Shown: piece after piece, positions 10,563 through 21,052 of the stretch | Position numbering within the stretch: position 1 is the first letter of the stretch | How the letters are laid out: each line of letters begins with the position of its first letter | NCBI GenBank assembly: GCA_037176725.1 | Contig: JAZBRS010000023.1 | Location: 29,569,001-29,633,000 of the forward strand | DNA: 64,000 bases | Direction: 5' to 3' | Origin: Posidonia oceanica | Lineage: Eukaryota; Streptophyta; Magnoliopsida; Alismatales; Posidoniaceae | Program-made: the position numbers and the translations under genes | The notes under the pieces: model-generated | What the model saw: only the letters and a program-made list of their open reading frames with translations | Databases searched by the model: none | Told to the model about the DNA's origin: nothing

Positions 10563-11645
10563 TTTTCGACTCCCTTGGGCAATCCCCTTGGCACATCATG
10601 TCTTTATTTTCGACTCCCTTGGGCAATCCCCTTGGCACATCATGCTTTATTTTCGACTCCCTTTAGCGATTCCCTTGGCACATCATGTTTTTATTTTCGA
10701 CTCCCTTGGGCAATCCCCTTGGCACGTAATGTTTTTATTTTCGACCCCCTTGGGCAATCCCCTTAGCACGTCATGTTTTTATTTTCGACCCCCTTTGGCA
10801 ATCCCCTTGGCACGTCATGCTTTACTTTCGACTCCCTTAGGCAATCCCCTTGCACGTCATGTTTTTATTTTCGACCCCCTTGGGCAATCCCCTTGGCACG
10901 TCATGCTTTATTTTCGACTCCCTTGGGCAATCCCCTTGGCACGTCATGTCTTTATTTTCGATCCCCTTGGGCAATCCCCTTCGCAAGTCATGCTTTATTT
11001 TCGACTCCCTTGGGCAATCCCCTTGGTACGTCATGTTTTTATTTTCGACTCCCATGGGCAATCCCCTTGGCACGTCATGTTTTTATTTTCGACCCCCTTG
11101 GGCAATCCCCTTGGCACATCATGTTTTTATTTTCGACCCCCTTGGGCAATCCCCTTGGCACGTCATGCTTTATTTTCAACTCCCTTGGGCAATCCCCTTG
11201 GTACGTCATGTTTTTATTTTCGACCACTTTGGGCAATCCCCTTGGCACGTCATGCTTTTATTTTCGACCCCCTTGGGCAGTCCCCTTGGCACATCATGTT
11301 TTTATTTTCGACCCCCTTGGGCAATCCCCTTGGTACGTCATGTTTTTATTTTCGACCCCCTTGGGCGATCCCCTTGGTACGTCATGTCTTTATTTTCGAC
11401 CCCCTTGGGCAATCCCCTTGGCACGTCATGTTTTTATTTTCGACCCCCTTTGCGATCCCCTTGGCACGTCATGTCTTTATTTTCGACCCCCTTGGGCAAT
11501 CTCCTTGGCACGTCATGTTTTTATTTTCGACCCCCTTGGGCAATCCCCTTGGCACGTCATGTCTTTATTTTCAACCTCCTTGGGCAATCCCCTTGGCATG
11601 TCATGTTTTTTATTTTTCGACTCCCTTGGGCAATCCCCTCGGCAA
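10563..11645 (+). repeat. 44-bp minisatellite, CCTTGG type (B)
   Basis: About 24 units of 43-44 bp, each with CCCTTGGGCAATCCCCTTGG followed by CACGTCATG and TTTTTATTTTCGAC. The array is GC/T-patterned and leaves long frames open (up to about 400 codons), which are not genes. It lies between the last PMD gene and the 3' LTR, the zone known to be hypervariable in Tat/Ogre elements. Confidence 0.9.
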
Positions 11646-11649
11646 GTCT

Positions 11650-12025
11650 GTAGAGCAGACCTCAGAGCACAACCGGACAACAAAGCAATCCAAAAGCAGG
11701 TACCCGGAGCACAACCGAACAAACAAAGCAAACCCAATCAAAGAAAGATCCTCGGAGCATAACCAGGACACCAAAGCAAAGATCCCTGGAGCATAACTGG
11801 GACACCAGAGCAAAGATCCCCGGAGCATGACCGGGACACGAAAGCAAAGAGCCCCGGAGCACTACCGGATAAACAAAGTAAGTCTCGGAGCATAACCGGA
11901 TAAACAAAGCAGATCCCAGAGCATGACCGGACAAACAAAGCAACCCTGGAGCACAACCGGAAAAACAAAGCAAAACCAATCAACAGCAAGATCCCTGTAA
12001 CATAACCGGGTCAACAAAGCAAAGC
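11650..12025 (+). repeat. About 30-bp tandem repeat (B)
   Basis: Degenerate units of CCCGGAGCATAACCGG followed by ACACCAAAGCAA-like sequence, about twelve copies. Element A has only one or two copies at each side of its own minisatellite (33745-33785, 34990-35025). Confidence 0.75.
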
Positions 12026-12420
12026 TAACGGTATTAGTGAACCCACTGTTCACTAACTCCCGGGTCAGAAGATGATGGTCCCCGTCGAGAGTATAGGCAA
12101 CATTCAATGAAAGGACACTTGATTCTGACGAATAAAGCCAACGGTATTTATGGACTCATCGTTCATTGATTCCAGGTCACGAGATGACGGTCTCTGTCGA
12201 GAATGTAGGCAACATTCAATGAAAGGACACCTAATTGTGACAAATATAGCCAACACAGTCGGCAGAGAAGAGATTATTTCCCCTTTTGCCTGAGAGCATC
12301 ATGGACCTCTCGCTCACCAACCCGCGTATCATGAGACGACGGTCCCCTGGGAGAGCGTAGGCTACACTCGAGGAAAGGGCACCTAATCATGACAAATTGC
12401 ATTCACGCATGTGTCAGTCC
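12026..12420 (+). repeat. Three diverged copies of a 110-165-bp repeat (B)
   Basis: Each copy carries a ...GAGATGACGGTC...GTAGGCAACATTC...AAAGGACACCTAATTGTGAC-like core. The same three copies follow the minisatellite in A (35025-35400). Confidence 0.7.
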
Positions 12421-13028
12421 GCCTTAGGTGGTGAGAAAAATTCCTAAGCCAACCTGGTATACAAATTAAAGCCGGCGATGATGGAGGAACCTCATTACCT
12501 AGGTTCATGCATTGCATATCATGACCCTTTTTTTTGCATTCCCGTCAGCACGCATCCATGCATAGCGCATTGTATTGCATTTGCATTGAGTAGTCATCGG
12601 AATCATTAGCTATCCATCCTTTTAATTTGACCCTCGCGGGCAATTCCCGTGGCATGTCTTTTAGTTTAACCCCCACGGGTAATCCCCGTGGCATGTCTTT
12701 TAGTTTGACTCCTGTAGGCAATCCCCGTGGCATGTTCTTTTAGTTTGACCCCTGCGGGCAATCCCCGTGGTAGTGTCTTTTAGTTTGACCCCCGCGGGCA
12801 ATACCTGTGGCAGTGTCTTTTAGTTTAACCCCCGCGGGCAACCCCCGTGGCATGTCGTTAGTTTGTTCCCCTTGGGCAATCCCCTTGGCCGTGTTTCTTT
12901 AGCCAACCCTCTTTGTGTCTCATCCAAGTCTGGTAGCAGCAGGCATTGGATTTCATTTAGGATCTCTAGGTAGCGCCACACGGGGGTATAGTCTGGCCTT
13001 GTAGATAGGTTCGTGCCGAAGCCATCTT
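12421..13028 (+). repeat. 3' untranslated region with a 40-bp minisatellite (B)
   Basis: At 12610-12895 there are six or seven units of about 40-43 bp built on CCCGCGGGCAATCCCCGTGG and GTCTTTTAGTTTGA. The rest is single-copy sequence leading to the polypurine tract. No gene seen. Confidence 0.7.
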
Positions 13029-13040
13029 CAAGGAGGGGCA
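13029..13040 (+). other. Polypurine tract (B)
   Basis: AAGGAGGGG lies five bases before the LTR start TGTAGATACC. The same tract precedes the 3' LTR of A, as expected for the plus-strand primer. Confidence 0.75.
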
Positions 13041-13043
13041 ATC

Positions 13044-14357
13044 TGTAGATACCCCATTTTGGCACTCCCTTCATGTTAGTGTAGTCTCTTGCATTAGGTC
13101 ACTCTTAGAAGCCCTCTACCCAATCCAGAATGTCTCACTTGAGCCAAATGTTTTCTCACAAGTCCATAATGTTATCCTTATCTAAGCCCCAAGTGTCGGC
13201 AACCTATGTGTTCTTCATGTCCTGATTAAATTTGGAAGTTGAACTGACTGAGGGTGTTGTCCGCTGGTTCTCCAGCGGCTAACATTGGCCGCTGGTTTTC
13301 CAGTGTCCAACTTGGCAACCCAGTCAGCCCAAAGCTTTCCTTATTTAGCCTAATCCAAAAATCGTTTTTTTGCCTTCTTTAGAACCTCTTGACCGGTTAA
13401 AGCCATCAAAGCCGAGTTTAAACACACTTAATGACTCATTAATTGGGGAATCTTCTCTGATCCTAGCAGTTATGCCTCAGAGGTCGTTATACACGGGGAC
13501 TCTCGCTTATAACGTTATACGCTGGTTTTCCAACGTATAACACTTCTGAAACAGGAAATTCTGCTGACTTGGCATTTGTGTCCTTTTTGTTCCTCCCCTA
13601 CTTCTATAAAAGTAGAGGTACCCCCACAGGGTTGAGGGCCGGATTTTTGGAATTCACATGCTCTCTTGAGATTAAAAATCTTAGAGAAGTGAGGTCCTTG
13701 AGAATTGAAAGAGAGAAGAGAGATTTTGAAAGGAGGAGAGTATTCGAAAAGCTTGAGTGGTCCTTTGTCGTTGTTGGTTTCATGTCAACACAGTTTGCAC
13801 CTTGTGCATAGATAGAGGGAACTCTATTTCATTGGTTTTCTTTTCATTTCTAATATCACATGTTCAATCCCATAGCATAATCAAGCATTTTATTTCGAGT
13901 TCATATATATTGTCGTAGCTAAGCATACATCTCTATTAGTCACAACTGGGGGGATCAAACCCCTCGGGTACGTATTTCACTACGCTTTTTTTTTCTTTTC
14001 TATTTACTCTGGAAAAGTTACTACACATATTGATCCATCTTTGTATTGTTTTGTTTCTTTTGCTTTGCTAACGATTGTCATACAAGGAGGAAGAAGGAAG
14101 AAGGAAGAAAGAACTCACCAAGCACGGGCATCCTTGGGCAACGCTGGTGTTGTCCCAAGGTAGCTGAACCCGCAACCACATCACATCTCCCCAAGGCGTC
14201 TCGAGGGCCGACGAAAGTAAACCGAGAGTGGCAATCACATCGATTCCATCACACGTGGAGTGACGGAGTCGGATACAAAAAGGGGACCCCGAGAAGATAG
14301 AACAAGTAAAAAGCAAAACAAACCTCTCCTCTTCTCCTCCAAAATCCCATATCCACA
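13044..14357 (+). repeat. 3' LTR of element B
   Basis: 1314 bp, starting TGTAGATACCCC and ending CCATATCCACA. It contains hairpin modules at 13259-13315 and 13494-13545 and a TATA box (TATAAAAG, 13605-13612). It aligns along its whole length with the LTRs at 14398 and 35999 but is clearly more diverged. Confidence 0.9.
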
Positions 14358-14397
14358 AACGGCTCGATACATTCAACTTCTGCACCTCCAATCCTAC
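14358..14397 (-). other. Left half of an orphan fragment interrupted by element A
   Basis: These 40 bp lie between the LTR of B and the LTR of A. On the minus strand they are open in the frame that continues from 37507-37394 across the insertion site. What it was is not recognised. The last five bases (CCTAC) form an imperfect target duplication with CCCAC at 37394-37398. Confidence 0.5.
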
Positions 14398-14606
14398 TGT
14401 AGATACCCCGTTTTGGCACTCCCTTCATGTTAGGAAAGTCCCTTGCATTAGATCGCTCTTAGAGGCCTTCCATCCATTTCTGAATCTCGCTTGAGCTAAA
14501 TGTCCCTCTCAAATTCAAAATGCTATACCTTTTAAGCCCCAAATGTTGGCAGCTGAGTGTTCTTCACGTCTTGACCAAATTTGAAAGGCAAACTAATTAA
14601 GGGTGT

Positions 14607-14687
14607 TGTCCACTGAATTTTCCACGTACAACGTTGGCCTCTGGTTTTCCAGTGGCTAACGTTGCCACTGGCTTTGCAGTGTCCAAC
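14607..14687. promoter_or_regulatory. Three-hairpin module in the 5' LTR of A
   Basis: Units at about 14607-14632, 14633-14660 and 14661-14687. The second reads GTTGGCCTCTGG-tttt-CCAGTGGCTAAC. Adjacent units join at AAC|GTT. The 3' LTR has only two units at the same place. Confidence 0.6.
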
Positions 14688-14860
14688 GTGGCAACCCAAT
14701 CAGCCAAAGCTTTCCATATTTGGCCTAATCCAAAAATTGTGCTTTTGCCATCTTTAGAACCTGTTGACCGGTCAAAGCCATCAAAGTCGAGTTTAATCGC
14801 ACTTAAGGACTCCTTAATTGGAGAATCTTCTCTGATCCTAGCAGTTATGCCTTGGAGGTC

Positions 14861-14988
14861 GTTATACGCGAGTTCTCTCGCTTATAACGTTATATGCTGG
14901 TTTTCCAGCGTATAACACCTCTAAAACAGGAAACTCTGCTGACTTGGCATTTGTGTCCTTTTTTGTTCCTCCCTTGCTTCTATAAAAG
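14861..14988 (+). promoter_or_regulatory. LTR core promoter: two 28-bp hairpins plus TATA box
   Basis: Two exact 28-bp units: GTTATACGCGAG-ttct-CTCGCTTATAAC (14861-14888) and GTTATATGCTGG-tttt-CCAGCGTATAAC (14889-14916). Each has 12-bp arms with a single mismatch and a 4-base loop. TATAAAAG follows at 14981-14988. The same arrangement is at 36435-36563 and, less well kept, at 13494-13612. Confidence 0.65.
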
Positions 14989-15801
14989 TATGGGTACCCC
15001 CACAGTGTTCAGGGCCGGATTTTGGAGAGAGGAAAAGAGCTAAGAAGCTTTTGGAATTCAAATACTCTAAAGAAGTGAGCTCCTCAAGAACTTAGAGCGA
15101 AAAGAGAAGTTTTTTTCGAAAGAAAAGAGTCTGAGAGCTAGCTAGAGGATCCTTTTGTCGTTGTTGGCTTCATGCTAACACGGTTTGCACCTTGTGCATA
15201 GACAGAAGGGAACTCTATTTTGTACATTTCTTTCTTTATTTCTGTCATTATTTGTTTAATTCCATAGCATAGTCGAACATTTTTTTTTATTCCAAGATCA
15301 TATACTGTTAACTAGGCATACATCTCCTTCATATTGCAACCGGGGGGATCAAACCCTTCAGGTACGTATTTCACCACGTTCCCTTTGCTTTCTTTTTTAC
15401 TAATTCTAGATAGATTGCTACACATATTAATCCATTTCTATATTGTCTTGCTTTTGCTTTGCTAACGTTTGTCATTCAAGGAGGAAGAAAGAACTTACCA
15501 AGCACGGGCACTCTTGGGCAATGCTGGCATTGTCCCAAGGTAGCTGAACTCGCAACCACATCACATCTCCCCAAAGGTGTCTCGAGGGCCGGTGAAAGCG
15601 AACCAAGAGTGGCGATCACACCGATTCCATCACACATGGAGTGACGGAGTCGAATACAAAGAAGGGGAACCTCGAGGAAGAGAAGATATGGCGAGCAAAA
15701 GAATGAGCCAAAAGAGGCATTCTTCGTCCCCGGGAACCATCCATCTCGCCATCGCTTTCATCACCATCTTCTCCTCCCTCTCCCAAAATCCCATATCCAC
15801 A

Positions 15802-15825
15802 GTCTGGCGATCACGGTGGAACGGG
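15802..15825 (+). other. Primer-binding site of element A
   Basis: TGGCGATCACGGTGG starts at 15805, three bases after the LTR end. The TGGCGA start is shared with the C1 and C2 elements. I cannot name the priming tRNA with certainty. Confidence 0.55.
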
Positions 15826-17380
15826 TAAAAGTGCCCCCGTGTAAGGTAAGTAATCCATTCTTTCTTTTTCCTCCTTCACTAACAAACATTCTTAGTTTAA
15901 TTTTAGTTTCTTATTTTCTTGTATAATTTAGAAAAGCGACGAAATTCCTTGTAGTGTTTTGGGGCGTCGTGATTCTCTTTTGGTTTGTTTTCTTCGTGTC
16001 ATTAATTGAAATCACCTCCCCCTTCTCTCTGGATTCTCGGGCGTGGGGGTGATCTGTAAAAAAAAATAACTGTTTTTTCTGAAAAAGTACTGTCAGTACG
16101 TTATACGCGTGATCTGGCGCGTCTAACATTGGATGCTGCAATATCCGCATCTAACGATTACTGAACAGGAACCCTTCTGTTTTAAAATTTCTTTTAGTTT
16201 TCTTTGTTATAATTTGCCAAAGAACTGAGGTGTGAGGTGATCGGCTCTGCCGTAGGGACCGGAACTTCAGTTCCTTTGGGTGCTTTGCAAAAAAAATTTA
16301 AAAAAAAAAAATCACATCTTTTTGTATGACTTGCATGGCCCTCATTGGGAACTAAATTGTTTGTGTCATTCCTTGGGTTATATAAGCAACCATCTAAGTC
16401 CCAAGCACCTCTGTTGCAAGGGGCTTAGAAAATGTACTTGTATTGTCATTGTCTTTTGCTAGAGGCCCTCCTTCTTCCTTGGCCTTTTTAGTGAAAGATA
16501 ATTAGAATCTCAAGCCTTGACTTGTATTCCTCCCTCCCCCTTTCGATGGTTTGTTTATTTTTTTGTGTATACATACGTGAGTGACCCGATCAATCCCGGG
16601 TACGCTGGGCTCTACCTCTACGAGGTAGGGACGTAAGTGTATTCAGGCTCCCCCTAGCATCCTCAGGAGTTGAGGTAGGGGATAGTACCAATCATATTCA
16701 CCCATCTTGTGAGGAGCCTTAGAAAATCCGAAAAAAAAGCCATACTTAAGCCTTAAGGAACCTAGAGAGCTACAGCAGATTTAAAACACTAATCTCAAAG
16801 CGAAAACCAAAATTAAAATCTTAAATCGCTGTTTGAAAGTGTTGCTGTGCAGTTCTCTGAAATAGGGCGTTGGCCGCTGAAATCCCTGCGTATAACGTTG
16901 TACGCAGCAGATTAAGCGTTTAACGCATTCTCTGTGTGGCCGTTATACTTTAGCTCCTTGGTGTGATTTGTTTAGCAGGGAAGACTTTGAAAAACCCAAA
17001 CAGTAACAATATCAGTTAGGGGAAACTCTGTTTATTGTTTACTTTCTTTTTTTTTAGGAACCTGTATTAAAAGTTATTTCCCATTCTTCGCACTTGTAAC
17101 CCTTCAAAAAAAAAAACAAAAAAAGAAGAAAAGCAAAGAAGAGAAAAAAGCAAAAAAAGAAAATTCATCAAAAAAAAAGAAAAGCAAAAATCTGAAAAAA
17201 AAAAGAGAGAGTGAAAGGCTGAGAGAAAAAAAAAAGGAAAAGAAAGAGAAGACAGGAAAAGAGTTGGAGGAAATATAACTGGGGACGTTGAACGCCTGAC
17301 ATCTTGCGTCCAACGTTATACGCCTTACACTGAGGCGTATTACGCCCTGAAGCCAATTCTCATTATCAAAAGCTACAGCA
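15826..17380 (+). other. gag leader of element A, with hairpin modules
   Basis: A 1.55-kb untranslated leader. It holds hairpin modules at 16098-16156, 16866-16925 and 17285-17346, a purine-rich low-complexity tract at 17101-17260, and a short perfect hairpin at 16612-16628. A strong splice donor (AAG|GTAAGT, 15845/15846) and a polypyrimidine-AG acceptor (17056-17057) could define a leader intron. No gene seen. Confidence 0.6.
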
Positions 17381-19502
17381 ATGATGAATCAAATCCATGA
17401 AGCTGCTCAACCAGAAAGAGAGAGGTCAGATTCCGCAAGTATCTCGGGAGAGGAGCCTACAATCTACCACCCAATCACCGGAGAAGTTTTAGATCCGGAT
17501 TCAATCCAGTACAGAGCCATGTACCAGTTCTTAAACGAAGAGACATCTGCCCAAACGAGGCCATGTCTAAACAACCTCCAGCAGCCACCCCACCTCGGTG
17601 AAGGACAACGAAGGCCAGTTGCGGACCATCCCCCTGAAGATCTATACCAGGGACTAGATGGCAACCCACTGCCGGACACAAACCACCCAGTACAGGGCAC
17701 AGCGCTCAACGGAGCATATAACTCAAGGGCCAACCCCTTGATTCAGGAACATAGTTACATGCCACATGGCGAGTATAAGGAAGGAGTCTATCTGAGACAT
17801 CCCCGACCACCCCCGGTAGACAATCAGCCTCAACCGGATCATCATTATCACCAGGCATCTCCCCCGCGATACGAGCAAGTCGCACCTCAACATTTCTGCA
17901 ACAGCTATCTCCATCAACAGTAGAACCATCCGTCCTTCAATTCACATGTCCCGACCCCATCAGCCGGGATAACAAATTTGGATGAGATGAGGAAAATGCT
18001 CAGTGCATTAGGGGGTGCATACCCAGGCTCCGGCAAACTTTGACATGAGCCGGTTCCCCCCATTTAGATTACCTCCAGGTTTCAAGTACCCCAAGACTCC
18101 CAAGTTCAATGGAACCACCAACCCACTCAGCCACTTGGTGCGGTTCCAAATGGAGTCGGCCCCCTATTTCTATGATTTGGGGCTCGTGGTACACCTGTTC
18201 TTCTATTCACTCGAAGGAGAGCCAATGGATTGGTTTCTCACTCTCTCCAAGGAAGACCTTAGCAGCTTTGATAAGATTAGAGAGAGCTTCCTTACAAAGT
18301 ACTAGCACAAGATAGATCCAAAGCCAACCTTCCATGACCTAAGCAAGGAGGTCATGAAGCAAGGCGAAAGCTGGGTTACATTCGCCAATAGATGGTGGGA
18401 AATGGCAGCCAGATCAGGACTGACCATTCCAGAGAGACAAGTGGTCCAAACTCTCATTGCAAACACAACTGGACCAATGAAGAAAGGGCTAGTAAATGCT
18501 TACTGCCCCAATGTTACGGCTTTATACGAAGTAGCGGCCTCCGTTAAAGAAAACTTGCATGAATTCATGGAGGAGCCAAAGAAAAGCCGGAAAACACAAG
18601 TAATAGAGGGAGTGACCGGGGTCATCAACAAGATGAGCCCCGCCCCCAGGCCATTCGATCAAAGGGCTATACTGGCTTCGCAGCAGCCAACATGGAGCCA
18701 CCCTCCTCCTCAGCAGCCAACATGGAGCCACCCTCCTCCTCAACAGCAAACATGGAGCTGCCCTCCTCAGCAGCAGCCAGCATGGAATAATCCTCCTCCT
18801 CAGCAACAGATCCGCCCAATGTGGAACACTCCCCCGCCGCAATGGACCAGGGGCAATCAAAACAGTCAAGCCAACAACCGAAATCCCTCCAACAACATTG
18901 GGAATGGGAGCGGTTATCATAATGTTCCCCCTCTAGTGCCATGAAGAAAGGGGAAAAGAGACCATTACCCTCCTCTACCGGTCACACTGGCCGACATGTT
19001 CATAGAACTGGAGGAAGCAAAAGCGCTTGAATTCCCGCCAGTCAGGCCTGAATTGCCAAATTGTGATTGGAACAAATATTGTCTGTTCCACAGAATGCAT
19101 GGTCACAACACCAATGACTGCTGGACCTTCCGGGACATAGTTTATGACATGGTGGTGGCAGACGTGCTTGATTGGGATGTCCTGGTCAAAAGAGCCAAAC
19201 AAAGAAAGCAGGCAGGGACGTCCTAGCAGGTCTACAGCGACCCTCTCCCCAAACATCAAGTCATGGCATTCCAGGACGAACAGCTCTCTAATCCATCAGA
19301 GGACTGGGACAGCCATGTTGAATTAAAAGAAGACTGGGATAATCAAGCCGAACAATGGGAGACAATCTTAGATGATGACTGGGACAGTGAGGCGGATGAA
19401 GGATTAACAGTAAAGGAGCTCCTTAGCCAGTTCAACCCCACTATAGTAGTGGAGGAACTACAAGAAGACACAAAGGAAGAAAGCCAGGTTCAAAAAGATA
19501 AT
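17381..19502 (+). pseudogene. gag (capsid/nucleocapsid) of element A
   Basis: Starts at ATG 17381 (MMNQIHEAAQ). The core at about 18030-18560 matches Retrotrans_gag (PF03732): FPPFRLPPGFKYPKTPKFNG, then HLVRFQME and WFLTLSKEDLSSF. A tandem repeat at 18683-18800 encodes QQPTWSHPPP units. A C-H-GH-C zinc-knuckle-like motif (CLFHRMHGHNTNDC) lies at about 19080-19120, as usual in Tat gag. Gag coats and packages the RNA in the particle. Broken by a stop at 17921-17923, a frameshift near 18015-18045, and stops at about 18303, 18942 and 19224. The remaining parts share one frame. Confidence 0.85.
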
Positions 19503-20000
19503 TAGCAATTTGAACGGAAAAACATTGTCTTCAAGGATTCAGAGCTTCCACCCCTGCACAAGCAGGAGCTGCCACTGGTCATCACAGTGGGAATTAATGA
19601 TAACGTGCTACAAGGAGTACTGGTTGACACTGGAGCAAGCTGAAGCCTCAGTTCTCTCTCCACACTCTGGAGCTTGGGCCTAAATGAGGGCGAGCTGGAT
19701 AGAACTCCCTTTATGTGCACGGGGTTTGATCAGAAAGAAAAACTGGCACTAGGGACAATCCCCATGGAAATCACAGTTGGTCCTTTGACCAGTATCACTT
19801 TGGTGATCATCATGAAAGAGGAAGTCCTGGAGCCACTCATCCTAGGAAGGTCTTGGCTAGCAGAGGTCGGGGCTGTGGCATCTTAAATTCACCAATTGCA
19901 AAAATTCAAATACGAAGGAGCGGTTGTCAGTATCCCGGCCAACCGACCAGGAATTCTATGCACATTCAAGATGCCAGAGCCACAAATCGCAACCCTTCAG
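19503..20000 (+). pseudogene. First aspartic protease-like domain of element A
   Basis: A retropepsin-like fold: VLVDTGAS with the active-site Asp codon at 19626-19628, and LILGRSWL near 19838. An in-frame TGA directly follows DTGAS (19641-19643), where Trp or another residue is expected. It is in the same frame as the second half of gag and as the next protease domain. Processing of the polyprotein would be its role. See the second copy at 20540-21052. Confidence 0.75.
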
Positions 20001-20539
20001 GAGGAGGAGTCACAACGTCTGCCATGGCGAAAATCACCACTATGGGAGCCCAAGTTGCTGTCGCCACCAGTCTCCCAAATCTTCAGAGCTGCAAGGCCAC
20101 CACCAAGCTAATTGTCGGTCCTCAGCACCTCAATACTCCGGATTACTACTACTCCATCCTCCCCAATCTTCCGAGTGCCAACAGAACAGCAAGCTAGGAC
20201 CACAAAGCCACTAGAGCTTGGCGGATCCATACGCAAGGAATCCATCTCCTCTTGGCCACTCAAGAAGGGAGCATCTAAAGGAAAAGAGGCTGCTGCGCCC
20301 ATCACCAGAGGAGGGAGGCTGTCAAATCGAATTATGCCCCCAGCAGAGCAAGCAGAGCCAATCAAACTTGAAGTGGGACCCGGGTCGACGGATTATGACA
20401 TCCTAGAGCAATTAAAGAAGACGCAGGCCAAGATCTCGATATATGACCTCATAAACAGCTCCAATGAACACCGGAAAGTTCTGCTAGAAGTGCTAGAGAA
20501 GGCCCAAGTCGCCCCAGACATGCCAGCGGAAGAACTCCA

Positions 20540-21052
20540 CATCATAGCTACAGCAGCCTTTGTAGAACCAATCATTACTTTTGCTGATTGCGAGTTGGCA
20601 CCAATAGAGAGGAGAAAAGCTCCATTGAATGTAACCATTTCTATAAACAATCACTTAATTTCTGAAGTGCTCATAGATACTGGTGCATCAATGAACATAT
20701 GCTCGTTAAATACAATACGAGCCTTGGGCGTAAATGAGGCCTCCCTAACCCCCATTGACATGACGATTGCCGGGTATGATGACAGCAAGAGAAAAGCGCA
20801 CGGCAAGTGGACCACAAAGATAGGAATAGGACCAGCTCAGGTTCTAACCCAACTAATCGTCATAGATGTCAATGTCCATATCAGATCATCTTGGGCAGAC
20901 AATGGTTGGACAGTCTAAAAGGAGTATCATCTCCTCGGCACCAATGTCTGAAATTCCCACACAATGGGAAAATCATCAAAATAACAGGAAACATACCAGG
21001 CCAAGAAGCAGAAGTGAATGTGATATACCTGCCGCACCAGTTCAGTGTGTGA
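20540..21052 (+). pseudogene. Second aspartic protease-like domain of element A
   Basis: VLIDTGAS with the Asp codon at 20676-20678, then a second-half motif IILGRQWLDSLKG in another frame. A frameshift near 20880 separates the two halves of the domain. The tail (LKFPHNGKIIKITGN) parallels the first domain's tail. Having two complete DTGAS...LGR.WL domains in one gag-pol is unusual for a single-protease element. Confidence 0.75.

Larger units (their letters stand above)
1138..14357 (+). mobile_element. Element B: 5'-truncated Tat/Ogre-like retrotransposon
   Basis: B aligns in order with 25491-37393 of element A: integrase tail, A-rich repeat, three antisense PMD genes, minisatellites, polypurine tract and 3' LTR. 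Everything from the 5' LTR to the integrase core is absent. B keeps a full third PMD gene that A has mostly lost. Its LTR differs from those of A much more (roughly 15% by eye at the start) than the two LTRs of A differ from each other (about 3%), so B is a separate and probably older insertion. No target duplication can be tested because the left end is lost. Confidence 0.8.
14398..15801 (+). repeat. 5' LTR of element A
   Basis: 1404 bp, TGTAGATACCCC...CCATATCCACA. It holds three hairpins at 14607-14687, a two-hairpin module at 14861-14916 and a TATA box at 14981-14988. Confidence 0.93.

Noticed and set aside
10588..11796. Long open frames (up to 402 codons) over the 44-bp repeat
   Set aside because: They follow from the repeat period and show no domain; the array in A is not open in the same way.
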